DNA from: Sphingoaurantiacus capsulatus
GTDB lineage: Bacteria; Pseudomonadota; Alphaproteobacteria; Sphingomonadales; Sphingomonadaceae
Assembly: GCF_042648405.1 (NCBI RefSeq)
Contig: NZ_JBHRXV010000003.1
Location: 124,001-188,000 of the forward strand
Reading direction: 5' to 3'
Length of the DNA: 64,000 bases
Positions 8,732 to 16,257 of the stretch are shown here, in pieces. A program made the translations under genes and the position numbers. The notes below the pieces were generated by a model, which was not told the origin of the DNA, ran no database searches, and saw only the letters and a program-made list of their open reading frames with translations. The stretch's first letter is position 1. Each line of letters begins with the position of its first letter.

Positions 8732-8742
8732 TTGCACTGCAA
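8732..8742. promoter_or_regulatory. Predicted PhaR-type operator before the alpha/beta hydrolase
   Basis: TTGCACTGCAA is a palindrome about a central C and contains TGC-ACT-GCA. The same core occurs twice upstream of the wax ester synthase-phasin operon (11576-11610). It lies 10 bases before the hydrolase start. A TTGACA hexamer is present at 8674-8679 but no good -10 follows at standard spacing. The assignment rests on similarity to CTGC-N3/4-GCAG dyads reported for PhaR regulators of alphaproteobacteria. Confidence 0.45.
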
Positions 8743-8752
8743 CATAAGAGCG

Positions 8753-9559
8753 ATGGGACCCTTGATGCAGACTGCGACCGCCACTCCTCCGATCAAGGCG
8801 CCGTCGGCGCTGCTGGCGCTATCCGAGCTTCACCGCGCCGTCGTCGAGCTGACCACGCTGCCGCTGGCCGCGCCGGTGCTGCGTCGCGCGCCGCGCGGCG
8901 ACGGGCATCCGGTGCTGGTGGTGCCGGGCTTCACCGCCTCCGACGTGTCGACGGGCGTGTTGCGCCGCTATCTGAAGAGCCTCGGCTACGATGTTTACGC
9001 CTGGGAGTTGGGCCGCAATCTCGGCCCCAAGGCGATCGGGCAGGAAGGCGAGCGGCTGATCGAGCGGCTGCGCACCATCCATGAAGCGACCGGTCAGAAG
9101 GTCAGCCTCGTCGGCTGGAGCCTCGGCGGGGTGATGTCGCGGCAGCTGTCGCGCTGGGCGCCCGACGCGGTGCGGCAGGTGATCTCGCTCGGCTCGCCGT
9201 TCACCGGCGATCCGCGCGCCACCAATGTGCTGCGCCTCTATGAATTCCTGAGCGGGCAAAAGATGTCCGACGCCGATACGCAGCGCCAGCTCGCCGAGAG
9301 CCAGACCGCGCCGCCTGTGCCGTCGACCGCCATCTACACCAAGGGCGACGGCGTCGTGGCATGGCAGAACTGCATCGAGCCGGCCTGCGACACGACCGAC
9401 AACATCCAGGTGTACGGCAGCCACTGCGGCCTCGGCGTCAATGCCGCGGTGCTCTACGCGGTCGCCGACCGGCTGGCGCAGGCGGAAGATGCGTGGAAGC
9501 CGTTCGACCGCAGCGGCTGGAAAGCCGCTTTCTACCCGGCGTCGGGGCATTTGAACTAG
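8753..9559 (+). CDS. Alpha/beta-fold hydrolase, lipase/esterase-like
   Basis: About 268 residues with an alpha/beta hydrolase core: an oxyanion strand PVLVVPGFTASD, the nucleophile elbow GWSLGG (Ser of GxSxG), a later Asp in YTKGDGVVAW, and a His near the end (GSHCGLG). The opening resembles triacylglycerol lipases with a lid-less fold. Start is uncertain: ATG 8753 or ATG 8765, both with weak ribosome sites. It shares a promoter dyad with the wax ester synthase-phasin operon, to which it is convergent, so an intracellular neutral-lipid or polyester esterase is a reasonable guess. The substrate is unproven. Confidence 0.75.
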   Translation: MGPLMQTATATPPIKAPSALLALSELHRAVVELTTLPLAAPVLRRAPRGDGHPVLVVPGFTASDVSTGVLRRYLKSLGYDVYAWELGRNLGPKAIGQEGERLIERLRTIHEATGQKVSLVGWSLGGVMSRQLSRWAPDAVRQVISLGSPFTGDPRATNVLRLYEFLSGQKMSDADTQRQLAESQTAPPVPSTAIYTKGDGVVAWQNCIEPACDTTDNIQVYGSHCGLGVNAAVLYAVADRLAQAEDAWKPFDRSGWKAAFYPASGHLN

Positions 9560-9584
9560 GGGCGCGGCGCCCTCACCCAAATGC

Positions 9585-9665
9585 TGTCATCCCCGCGAAG
9601 ACGGGGACCCACTTAACAACAGTCGAGCTGTTCGAGAGTGGGTCCCCGCCTTCGCGGGGGTGACA
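9585..9665. repeat. Intergenic inverted repeat (REP-like), copy 1; likely bidirectional terminator
   Basis: Two 29-base arms (9585-9613 and 9637-9665), nearly perfect complements, separated by 23 bases. The outer tip begins TGTCATCCCCGCGAAG and is followed by ATTTTAG on the right. It sits between the convergent hydrolase and phasin genes, where it can terminate both transcripts. It belongs to the same family as the repeats at 11641 and 28548. Confidence 0.8.
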
Positions 9666-9687
9666 ATTTTAGAGGACGCGTCGGTGC

Positions 9688-10011
9688 TTACTTCTTGTCG
9701 GTCGGCGAGACCGCGTCGCGGCCGAACCTGGCGATCATCTCGCCGATCTCGCGGACCTGCTCCACGCCGCGGCTGCTCTGCTCGCGGATGTAATTGGCCT
9801 GCACTTCCATCACTTCCGACAGCGACTTGGCACCGGCGGCGGCGCGGAGCGCGTTGAACGCCTCGCGGGCGTTCTGCTCGGCCTGGTCGATCGCCTTCAG
9901 GTTGATCGCCTGGCTGTTCTCGGCGGCCTTGGCGCCGGCGTTCTTGATCGCCTCGCCCGCGTTCTTCAGCGGGCCGGCGACGCGGTCGGCGAAGCTCTTG
10001 TCGTCTGCCAT
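9688..10011 (-). CDS. Phasin-family protein
   Basis: A 107-residue amphipathic helical protein without cysteine or tryptophan. The AEQNAREAFNALRAAAGAKSLSEVMEVQANYIREQS segment is the Phasin_2 signature; such proteins coat PHA granules and in some bacteria lipid bodies. It opens MADDKSFADRVAGPLKNAGE. The ATG lies 23 bases after the stop of the wax ester synthase gene on the same strand, so the two form an operon led by the dyad at 11576-11610. This couples a granule protein to neutral-lipid synthesis. The PHA synthase genes 2.6 kb away are on the other strand and lack this operator. Confidence 0.88.
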   Translation of the reverse strand: MADDKSFADRVAGPLKNAGEAIKNAGAKAAENSQAINLKAIDQAEQNAREAFNALRAAAGAKSLSEVMEVQANYIREQSSRGVEQVREIGEMIARFGRDAVSPTDKK

Positions 10012-10034
10012 GGTCTTGCTCCTCGTTGCAGGGG

Positions 10035-11516
10035 TCAGGCGGCGGCCTTCTTCGGCGCGCGGCGGGTTTTCTTGGGCGGGGCGGCCGGCATCGCGCCGGT
10101 CGCGGCGGCAGCCTTCAGCTCGGCGAAGCTGTCGGCCAGGCACTGGGCGTAGAAGGCGGGGTCGGGCACCACGTCGCGATCGGCGACGAACGACACCGCG
10201 ATCTTGTCGCCATAGCTGTAGACCGGGTGGATCAGCCCCATGCCGTCGAAGATCGGGCCCGTGCCGTACTGCACCACCATCCGCGCGCCGCCCATGTAGA
10301 TCGGCACGCGCGGACCCGGCACGTTGGTGACGACGCAGTTGAACGGCTGGCTCATCCGGTCGGCGAGGCCGAGCTGCGTGTAGAGGCGCGCGCCCAGGCC
10401 GGCGAGCGCCGATGGCAGCAGCTTGCTGTATTCGGCGAGCGTACGCGCGCCGACCGCATTGGTCATCGCCTTCGAATTCTCCGCCTCGCCGTGAACATAG
10501 GCCAGCCGCTCGAGCGGGTCCTCGATATGGGTGCCGAGGCCCACGACCATCGCCGAGACGAGGTTGCCCATGCTGCCCTTCTCGCCCTCGGCGCGCACCG
10601 AGATCGGCGCCATCGCCGTCATCGTCTCCTTGGGCACCTCGCCCTTGGCGTCGAGGTACTTGCGGAGTGCGCCGCCGACCACGGTGAGCATCACGTCATT
10701 GACGGTGGCGCCGGGGGCGGCGGTGCGGACGGCGCGCACGTCGTTCAGATCGAACAGCGCGCCTTCGAAGGAGCGATGCGGGCCGGTCTTGCCGTTGAAG
10801 CGGGTGCGCGGCGCCGGCTTTACATTCTCAAAGCTCAGCTCGCGGCGGCTCCAGCCCTGGCCGAGGCGCGCGAGGCCGGGCACCGACTCAGCGACCGTCT
10901 TCATCCAGGCGAAGGGCTGCGCGATGTTGTTGAGCTGGGTGCGGACCAGCAGCTCGCCGAGGCCCGGCGCGCGCTCCGGCTTCCACGGCGTCGCGGGCGG
11001 CGCCGGCGGCGGCGCATCGGCCTCCAGCGAGTGGATCGCCGAGGTCATGTCGACGCCCGACATGCCGTCGATCGCCGCGTGGTGCACCTTGCTGACCAGC
11101 GCGAAGCAGCCGGCAGGCAGCCCCTCGATATTGTCGAGGCCCTCGACGACGGTGAACTCCCAAAGCGGCTTCGACATATCCATCGGCCGCGAATGGAGGC
11201 GCGCCACCTGAATGCAGAGCTGCCGCCAGTCGCCGGGCTCGGGGAGCGCGATGTGCCGGACATGAAACTCGATGTCGAAATTCTCGTCCTCGATCCAATA
11301 GGGATGATCGAGGTTGCCGGGGACGCGCACCAGCTTCTGTCGGAACGGGCGGGCGAGATGCAGCCGCGCCTCGATATGGCGGAGGATGTCCTTGAAGCGG
11401 ACCTTGCCGCCGGGCGCCGTCGAGGGATCGTAGATCGCCACCGAGCCGATGTGCATCGGCGTGTTCGGGGTCTCCAGATAAACGAACGACGCGTCCTGAC
11501 CGCTGAGCTGCTGCAC
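10035..11516 (-). CDS. Wax ester synthase / diacylglycerol acyltransferase (WS/DGAT)
   Basis: A 493-residue acyltransferase that transfers fatty acyl-CoA to long-chain alcohols or diacylglycerol, making wax esters or triacylglycerols. The HHxxxDG active-site motif is HHAAIDG (residues 145-151); PLWEF precedes it near 117-121, and a C-terminal DUF1298-like domain carries NCVVTNVPGPRVPIY. GTG 11516 is chosen because AAGGA lies 6 bases upstream and the protein then opens MQQLSGQDASFVYLE, the family N-terminus. An ATG at 11570 would add 18 untypical residues. The C-terminus is Ala/Lys-rich. First gene of the operon with the phasin. Confidence 0.92.
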   Translation of the reverse strand: MQQLSGQDASFVYLETPNTPMHIGSVAIYDPSTAPGGKVRFKDILRHIEARLHLARPFRQKLVRVPGNLDHPYWIEDENFDIEFHVRHIALPEPGDWRQLCIQVARLHSRPMDMSKPLWEFTVVEGLDNIEGLPAGCFALVSKVHHAAIDGMSGVDMTSAIHSLEADAPPPAPPATPWKPERAPGLGELLVRTQLNNIAQPFAWMKTVAESVPGLARLGQGWSRRELSFENVKPAPRTRFNGKTGPHRSFEGALFDLNDVRAVRTAAPGATVNDVMLTVVGGALRKYLDAKGEVPKETMTAMAPISVRAEGEKGSMGNLVSAMVVGLGTHIEDPLERLAYVHGEAENSKAMTNAVGARTLAEYSKLLPSALAGLGARLYTQLGLADRMSQPFNCVVTNVPGPRVPIYMGGARMVVQYGTGPIFDGMGLIHPVYSYGDKIAVSFVADRDVVPDPAFYAQCLADSFAELKAAAATGAMPAAPPKKTRRAPKKAAA

Positions 11517-11575
11517 GCTCTGTCCTTCCCCAAGGCTATGTTGCCGTCTGCTTAGCACAGATAACGGCACGCTTC

Positions 11576-11610
11576 ATGCTGCACTGCAGCATTATTGTGC
11601 AGTGCAGCAT
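11576..11610. promoter_or_regulatory. Double dyad operator upstream of WS/DGAT-phasin (PhaR-like)
   Basis: A 13-bp perfect inverted repeat (11576-11588 and 11598-11610) with a 9-base spacer. Each arm itself contains a smaller palindrome: CTGC-ACT-GCAG at 11579-11589 and GTGC-AGT-GCAG at 11597-11607. These match the CTGC-N3-GCAG dyads known for PhaR, the PHA-sensing repressor. The site is 60-94 bases upstream of the GTG start. A TTGACA on the minus strand (complement of 11622-11627) lies just upstream, so a bound protein would cover the downstream promoter region. Confidence 0.55.
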
Positions 11611-11640
11611 GTGCGCCATGTTGTCAAGCATACACCAATC

Positions 11641-11720
11641 ATCGTCATCCCGGCGAAGGCCGGGATCCATTCTCCGAAGCGTCGGCGGTAATGGATCCCG
11701 GCCTTCGCCGGGATGACGAT
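11641..11720. repeat. Intergenic inverted repeat (REP-like), copy 2
   Basis: Perfect 30-base arms (11641-11670 and 11691-11720) around a 20-base loop. The arm starts ATCGTCATCCCGGCGAAG, matching the tips of the copies at 9585 and 28548. It lies between the P450 stop (11738) and the WS/DGAT promoter; both genes run leftward, so the hairpin can end the P450 transcript before the WS/DGAT operon. Confidence 0.85.
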
Positions 11721-11737
11721 GAAGAGGGCGGTGCGGC

Positions 11738-14700
11738 CTACTTCCCGAAGCCGAAAACGTCCTGATGGTAGCGGCCTTCCTCGATCAGCGCTTCGAGCCA
11801 ATCGGAAGCGTGAGTGTAGGTGGTGCCGTCCTGCTGCGCCTTGATGCGGATCAGCGCGTCGCGCACCGCCGGTGCCATGAAGCGGCCATCGCCGCAGACA
11901 TAGATTTGCGCGCCGGCCTGGATCGCTGCCCAGACCTTCTCCTGCTCGGCCCAGAGCGCGTCCTGCACGAAGCGGTAGGGATGCTCAGCGACCGAGGAAA
12001 AGGCGAGATGCAACTCGGCGACAGCGTCGGCCGCCCAGTGCTCCATCTCGTCCCGGTAGAACCAGTCATGGTCGGGATGCCGGCAGCCGTAGAACAGCAG
12101 GCTCGGCGCCACTGCTTGGCCCGCCGCCTTCTGCGCGGCGCGCTCCTGCAGGAAACCGCGGAACGGCGCGAAGCCGGTGCCGGGGCCAATCAGGATCATC
12201 GGCACCGACGGATCGGCGGCGGGTGCGAACGGCGGGTTGGGGCTGCGCAGGAAGCCCAGCACCTGATCACCCGCCGCGACGTCACGCATATAGGTCGAGG
12301 CGAAGCCCTGGTGATGGCCGACGCCCGACCAGGCCGGCGCGGACAAGGTGCCGACCAGCAGCTCGACGCGGCCGGGCACCGACAGCGGCGACGAGGCGAT
12401 CGAGTAGAAGCGCGGCTGGATCGGCGCGGACAGCTCGACGAACTCGGCGGCCGTCAGCTCGATCGCCGGAAAGCGCTCCAGCAGATCGAGCAGGCTGACG
12501 CGCTTGCCGCCGATCTCCGCCTCATAAGCGTCGCCCGCCAGCGGGCCGAGCTGGCCGCGGGTGTGCGGGCAGCGCACCGTCTCGGCGAGGCGCTGGAGGT
12601 GGCGGCGCGGCACCGGGTCCTGCAGGTCGACGAAGTCGGCGAGGAGCTGGCCGACGGTAACGGTGGCGCCGAGCGGCAGATGGCGGAAACGTCCGCCGCT
12701 GGCCGACAGCACCACCATGGCGTCGGCGCGTTCGCCGAGGCGTGAAACGGCGCGCTCGACCAGTTCAGGCCGGTTGCGGGCATAGACCGCGACATGATCG
12801 CCCGCTGCGTAGGTCGCGCTCTCGGGCAGTTGCAGGGCGACATGGCGCGTCGAGGTGCGCGGCGCTTCCTGTGCGAAATCCCAGAGGCCGTCGGCGGGGC
12901 GCACCAGCTCGCGATTCTCGGTGACGGTGAACGCCTGCGCATTCTCGGGCAGCGCGGTGACGCGCACCGCCGCTGAATCGACGTGACGCATCTCCAGCGG
13001 CGCGGCGGCTTCGGCCGGCGCGAGCTGCGCGCCGAGCGCGCGCCACAGCTTGCCGAGGAACGCCTCGACCGAGCCGTCGAAATCACCGTCCACGTCGGCG
13101 GCACCGCGCGGGATCAGGCGCTGCGCGCCAGCCTCCTCAAGCATGGTGTCGAGCAGCGTCGGGAAGGCCTGATAGTTCGGCCACTGGCTGTTGCCGACGC
13201 CGAGCACGGCGAAGCGCAGGCCCGGCCGCTTCAGGTCGGTGAAGCGCCCGTCGCGGATCGCGGCTTCGAGCTTCACGGCGCTGTCGGGGGCGCGACCGTT
13301 GTAGGTGGCGGTCACCACCACGAGAACGCCGTCCTCGGGCACCGCGCCGCCTTCATCGAGCGGCTTGGCGCAGGCTTCAAAGCCGTCGCCGATGGCGCGC
13401 GCCGCGATCGTCTCACCCACCTCGCGCGAGGTGCCGAGGCTGGTGCCGTACAGCACGGTCATCACCTGCCCCGCGCCGGCCACCGCGACGGCATCGACGG
13501 GTGTGTCCTCGGGCTCCGACGACGCCACCACCAGCCGCTCATGCGGACTCCTGGGGCGGATGCGCATGAAGAACTCGTCGGGCTTGATGGTCAGCGTTTC
13601 CTTGATCGCCAGCCGGTAGAAGTGCGGATCGGAGATCGCGAACTTCTGCAGGATCACCGCCATGGCGAGCTTCGCCTCGGTGATGGCGAACTGGCGGCCG
13701 ATGCAGGCGCGCGCGCCGCTGCCGAACGGCTTGTAGGCGTGCGGATTGCGGCCGCGCTCCGCCTCGGGCAGCCAGCGGTCGATGTCGAATTCTTCCGGGT
13801 TTTCCCAGACGGCGGGGTCGCGGTGCAGCGCCGGGCTGATGACGTTGACCGGCACGTCCTTCTTCAGCGCGTATCTGCCGCCGATGATCGTGTCCTCATA
13901 GGGCGCGACCGAATAGGCCGGCGCGGTCGGCCACAGCCGCTGCGCTTCCTTCAGGACGCGCTCGATCACGTCCATCTTGGCCAGATGGCGATATTCGGGG
14001 CGGGTGTCGCCGGGCAGCACGCGGTCGGCCTCGGCATAGGCCTGCGCCAGCACATGCGGGTGGCGCAGCAGCAGGTAGAAGGCGAAGGTCAGAAGCCCGC
14101 TGGTCGTCTCATGCCCGGCGATCAGGAAGGTCAGCACCTGGTAGCGGATGTTGACGTCGTCCAACGCCTCGCCAGTTTCGGCGTCGACCGCCGTGAGCAT
14201 CAGGTTGAGCAGGTCGTTAGTGTCGGCGGGCGTCTTGCGCCGCTCGGCGATGATGCCGTCGACGAGGTCGTTCATCATCGCGATGTCGGCCTCGAACTGC
14301 TTCAGCTCCTTGCCGGCGAAGCGCTGCTGGATGCGCAGGCGCGTCAGCCGCTGCATCGCCTCGCCGAGTGCGCTGCCCATCGCCTCGAGAAACGGATCGA
14401 GCTGCTCCTTCTGGAAGGAGTGGAAGCGGTGGTCGAAGCCGGCGATGGCGATGCTGTCGAGCGTCAGCCGCGTCATGTCGTCGGAGACATGGATGTCGCC
14501 CTTCCCCGCTGGGCCGCTCCATTTCTCGACCAGCTCGTCGACGACCTCGAGGATCATGTCGAAATAGCCGCGCATCGCGCGCTGGCTGAACGCCGGCATC
14601 AGGATGCGGTGCGCCTTTCCCCAATTCTCCTCCTCGGTGAAGGCGGTGAACAGGCCATCGCCGGCGAAGGCGCGGACCTGCTTCAGGCCCGGCCCCGGCA

Positions 14701-14926
14701 TCTTGCGGAAGCGGGTCTCGTCGGACAGCTCGGCGACGAGGTCGGCCGAATAGATGAACAGGCTCTCGCGTGGCCCGAAGGTCATCTTGAAAATGCCGCC
14801 GGGGTGCTGGCGCGCCACCGCGAGCAGATGCTGGATCAGCTTGCCCTTGGGAATCTGGTGCAAATGGCCGACGAGCGGCAGCTTGCCCGGCGGCGCCGGC
14901 GGATTGGCGAGCGGCGCGTCGATCAT
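11738..14926 (-). CDS. Self-sufficient cytochrome P450, CYP102 (P450 BM3 type) monooxygenase-reductase fusion
   Basis: A 1062-residue fusion of P450 (1-460), FMN flavodoxin (about 485-630, YGTSLGTSREVGE) and FAD/NADPH reductase (about 670-1062, RFYSIASSP and GPGTGFAPFRGFLQER). Heme ligand Cys408 lies in FGSGARACIG; the I-helix reads AGHETTSG with Thr274; Phe93 aligns with the substrate-gating Phe87 of BM3. The family hydroxylates fatty acids at subterminal positions with NADPH. The carboxylate-binding pair of BM3 (Arg47/Tyr51) is here Arg53/Phe57, so chain anchoring may differ. The ATG overlaps the stop of the upstream reductase-like gene (ATGA), so the two proteins are probably coproduced. 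Confidence 0.96.
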   Translation of the reverse strand: MIDAPLANPPAPPGKLPLVGHLHQIPKGKLIQHLLAVARQHPGGIFKMTFGPRESLFIYSADLVAELSDETRFRKMPGPGLKQVRAFAGDGLFTAFTEEENWGKAHRILMPAFSQRAMRGYFDMILEVVDELVEKWSGPAGKGDIHVSDDMTRLTLDSIAIAGFDHRFHSFQKEQLDPFLEAMGSALGEAMQRLTRLRIQQRFAGKELKQFEADIAMMNDLVDGIIAERRKTPADTNDLLNLMLTAVDAETGEALDDVNIRYQVLTFLIAGHETTSGLLTFAFYLLLRHPHVLAQAYAEADRVLPGDTRPEYRHLAKMDVIERVLKEAQRLWPTAPAYSVAPYEDTIIGGRYALKKDVPVNVISPALHRDPAVWENPEEFDIDRWLPEAERGRNPHAYKPFGSGARACIGRQFAITEAKLAMAVILQKFAISDPHFYRLAIKETLTIKPDEFFMRIRPRSPHERLVVASSEPEDTPVDAVAVAGAGQVMTVLYGTSLGTSREVGETIAARAIGDGFEACAKPLDEGGAVPEDGVLVVVTATYNGRAPDSAVKLEAAIRDGRFTDLKRPGLRFAVLGVGNSQWPNYQAFPTLLDTMLEEAGAQRLIPRGAADVDGDFDGSVEAFLGKLWRALGAQLAPAEAAAPLEMRHVDSAAVRVTALPENAQAFTVTENRELVRPADGLWDFAQEAPRTSTRHVALQLPESATYAAGDHVAVYARNRPELVERAVSRLGERADAMVVLSASGGRFRHLPLGATVTVGQLLADFVDLQDPVPRRHLQRLAETVRCPHTRGQLGPLAGDAYEAEIGGKRVSLLDLLERFPAIELTAAEFVELSAPIQPRFYSIASSPLSVPGRVELLVGTLSAPAWSGVGHHQGFASTYMRDVAAGDQVLGFLRSPNPPFAPAADPSVPMILIGPGTGFAPFRGFLQERAAQKAAGQAVAPSLLFYGCRHPDHDWFYRDEMEHWAADAVAELHLAFSSVAEHPYRFVQDALWAEQEKVWAAIQAGAQIYVCGDGRFMAPAVRDALIRIKAQQDGTTYTHASDWLEALIEEGRYHQDVFGFGK

Positions 14927-16104
14927 GCCTCGACCTCGAAGGTAAGGCCGGCGTTCTTCTGCAACCGGTCGATCAGCTTCGCGCCGAGCGCCGCGCCCGG
15001 CACCCAGATGCCGCCCGGCACATCGGCCGCTTCCTTAACGAGGCAGATCGCCGCCTCGGCGATGATCTTCGAGGTCGAGCCATAGCCGGGGTCGCGGTCG
15101 CCCTTCACGCCGACGCGGATCTGGCCGCCATCGGCGGCAAGGCCGAGGAACAGCACGTCGTAGAAGCCCGCCTCGCGCTCGGCCTTGTCGGGCCCCTCGC
15201 CCGGCTTCGGGCCGCCCTCGCCACCCATTGATGCTCCGCCCTCGGTGATCGCCTTGGCGACTGCCTCGCCGCGCTCGCCGGCGCCGGCGATCATCATCTC
15301 GTCGTAGACGAAGTCGCGACCATAGGCGTGGTTCAGCAGGAAGTTGGAGCGGTGGACGTTCTTGGTGTTGATCGGCGCCATCACGAACGGCGCCACCCAC
15401 CGGTCGAGGTCGGGATCGACCGCCGGCCGGGTCAGGTTGGGCTGCTTCGGCCCTTCGGCGCCGGGCGTCAGCGAGAAGGGGTTGCGCAAAAGATCGAGCA
15501 CGCCGGGGTCCTTGGCGGCGGCGGCCATCGTCGCCTTGAGGCTGGCGGCGGTTCCGCCCGAGAAGCTGCCCTGCATCGCGCGGACGCGGCCCTTCACCTG
15601 GGGCACGGCTGCGCCGAAGCGGCGCTTCGCCTCTTCCTGAAGGAAGAACACGCCGAGTTCGAACGGGATCGAGTCGAAGCCGCAGGAAAACAGGATGCGC
15701 GCGCCCGACTTCTTCGCCGTCGCCTCATGCGCGTCGATCATCCAGCGCATCCATGCCGGTTCGCCCGACAGGTCGAGGTAGTCGGTGCCGGCGGCGGCGC
15801 AGGCGGCGACCAGTTCGTTGCCGTAGAGCTGATAGGGGCCGACGGTGGTCAGCACCGCCTTGGCGCGGCGGACCATTGCGTCGAGCGAGGCGGAGTCGGA
15901 CGCGTCGGCGACCACCAGCGGCGTATCGGCGGGCGCGCCGATTTCGTCACGGACAGCGGCAAGCTTGTCGGCGCTGCGGCCCGCCATCGCCCATTTCACC
16001 TCGCCGCCGTTGCCGTAGCGCTGGCTGAGATATTCGGCGACCAGCCGGCCGGTGAAGCCGCTCGCGCCATAGACGATGATGTCGAACTCGGCTGCCGGGT
16101 TCAT
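14923..16104 (-). CDS. Saccharopine dehydrogenase-like NAD(P)-binding oxidoreductase (trans-acting enoyl reductase type)
   Basis: A 393-residue protein with an N-terminal Rossmann motif DIIVYGASGFTGRLVAEYL and the family segments VGPYQLYGNELVAACA and GTDYLDLSGEPAWM. This branch includes mycobacterial trans-acting enoyl reductase and eukaryotic SCCPDH, both linked to lipids rather than lysine. A flexible Gly/Pro/Lys loop (GGEGGPKPGEGPDKAERE) lies near 310-328. The ATG at 16104 is preceded by GGGGAGGA. It overlaps the CYP102 start, so it probably acts on the same lipid or an oxidised product. An uninterrupted upstream extension lies antisense to the S9 peptidase and is rejected. Confidence 0.85.
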   Translation of the reverse strand: MNPAAEFDIIVYGASGFTGRLVAEYLSQRYGNGGEVKWAMAGRSADKLAAVRDEIGAPADTPLVVADASDSASLDAMVRRAKAVLTTVGPYQLYGNELVAACAAAGTDYLDLSGEPAWMRWMIDAHEATAKKSGARILFSCGFDSIPFELGVFFLQEEAKRRFGAAVPQVKGRVRAMQGSFSGGTAASLKATMAAAAKDPGVLDLLRNPFSLTPGAEGPKQPNLTRPAVDPDLDRWVAPFVMAPINTKNVHRSNFLLNHAYGRDFVYDEMMIAGAGERGEAVAKAITEGGASMGGEGGPKPGEGPDKAEREAGFYDVLFLGLAADGGQIRVGVKGDRDPGYGSTSKIIAEAAICLVKEAADVPGGIWVPGAALGAKLIDRLQKNAGLTFEVEA

Positions 16105-16257
16105 GCCCAAAATCCTCCCCTGATTTGCCGCTGATGTTGCCGGGTTCGGCGAGGCGATGCAAACCACGGAAGCGACAGGTGATCGAGGTCGCAAAGCGAT
16201 TGAACCGGCGGCGTGGGAGCGGCACAACAGGCGCTTCGAGTCCCCCCGGAGAACGCC

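Noticed and set aside
12983..15085. 700-codon open frame antisense to CYP102
   Set aside because: His/Arg/Asp-rich shadow sequence; the opposite strand encodes a complete P450 fusion with all motifs.
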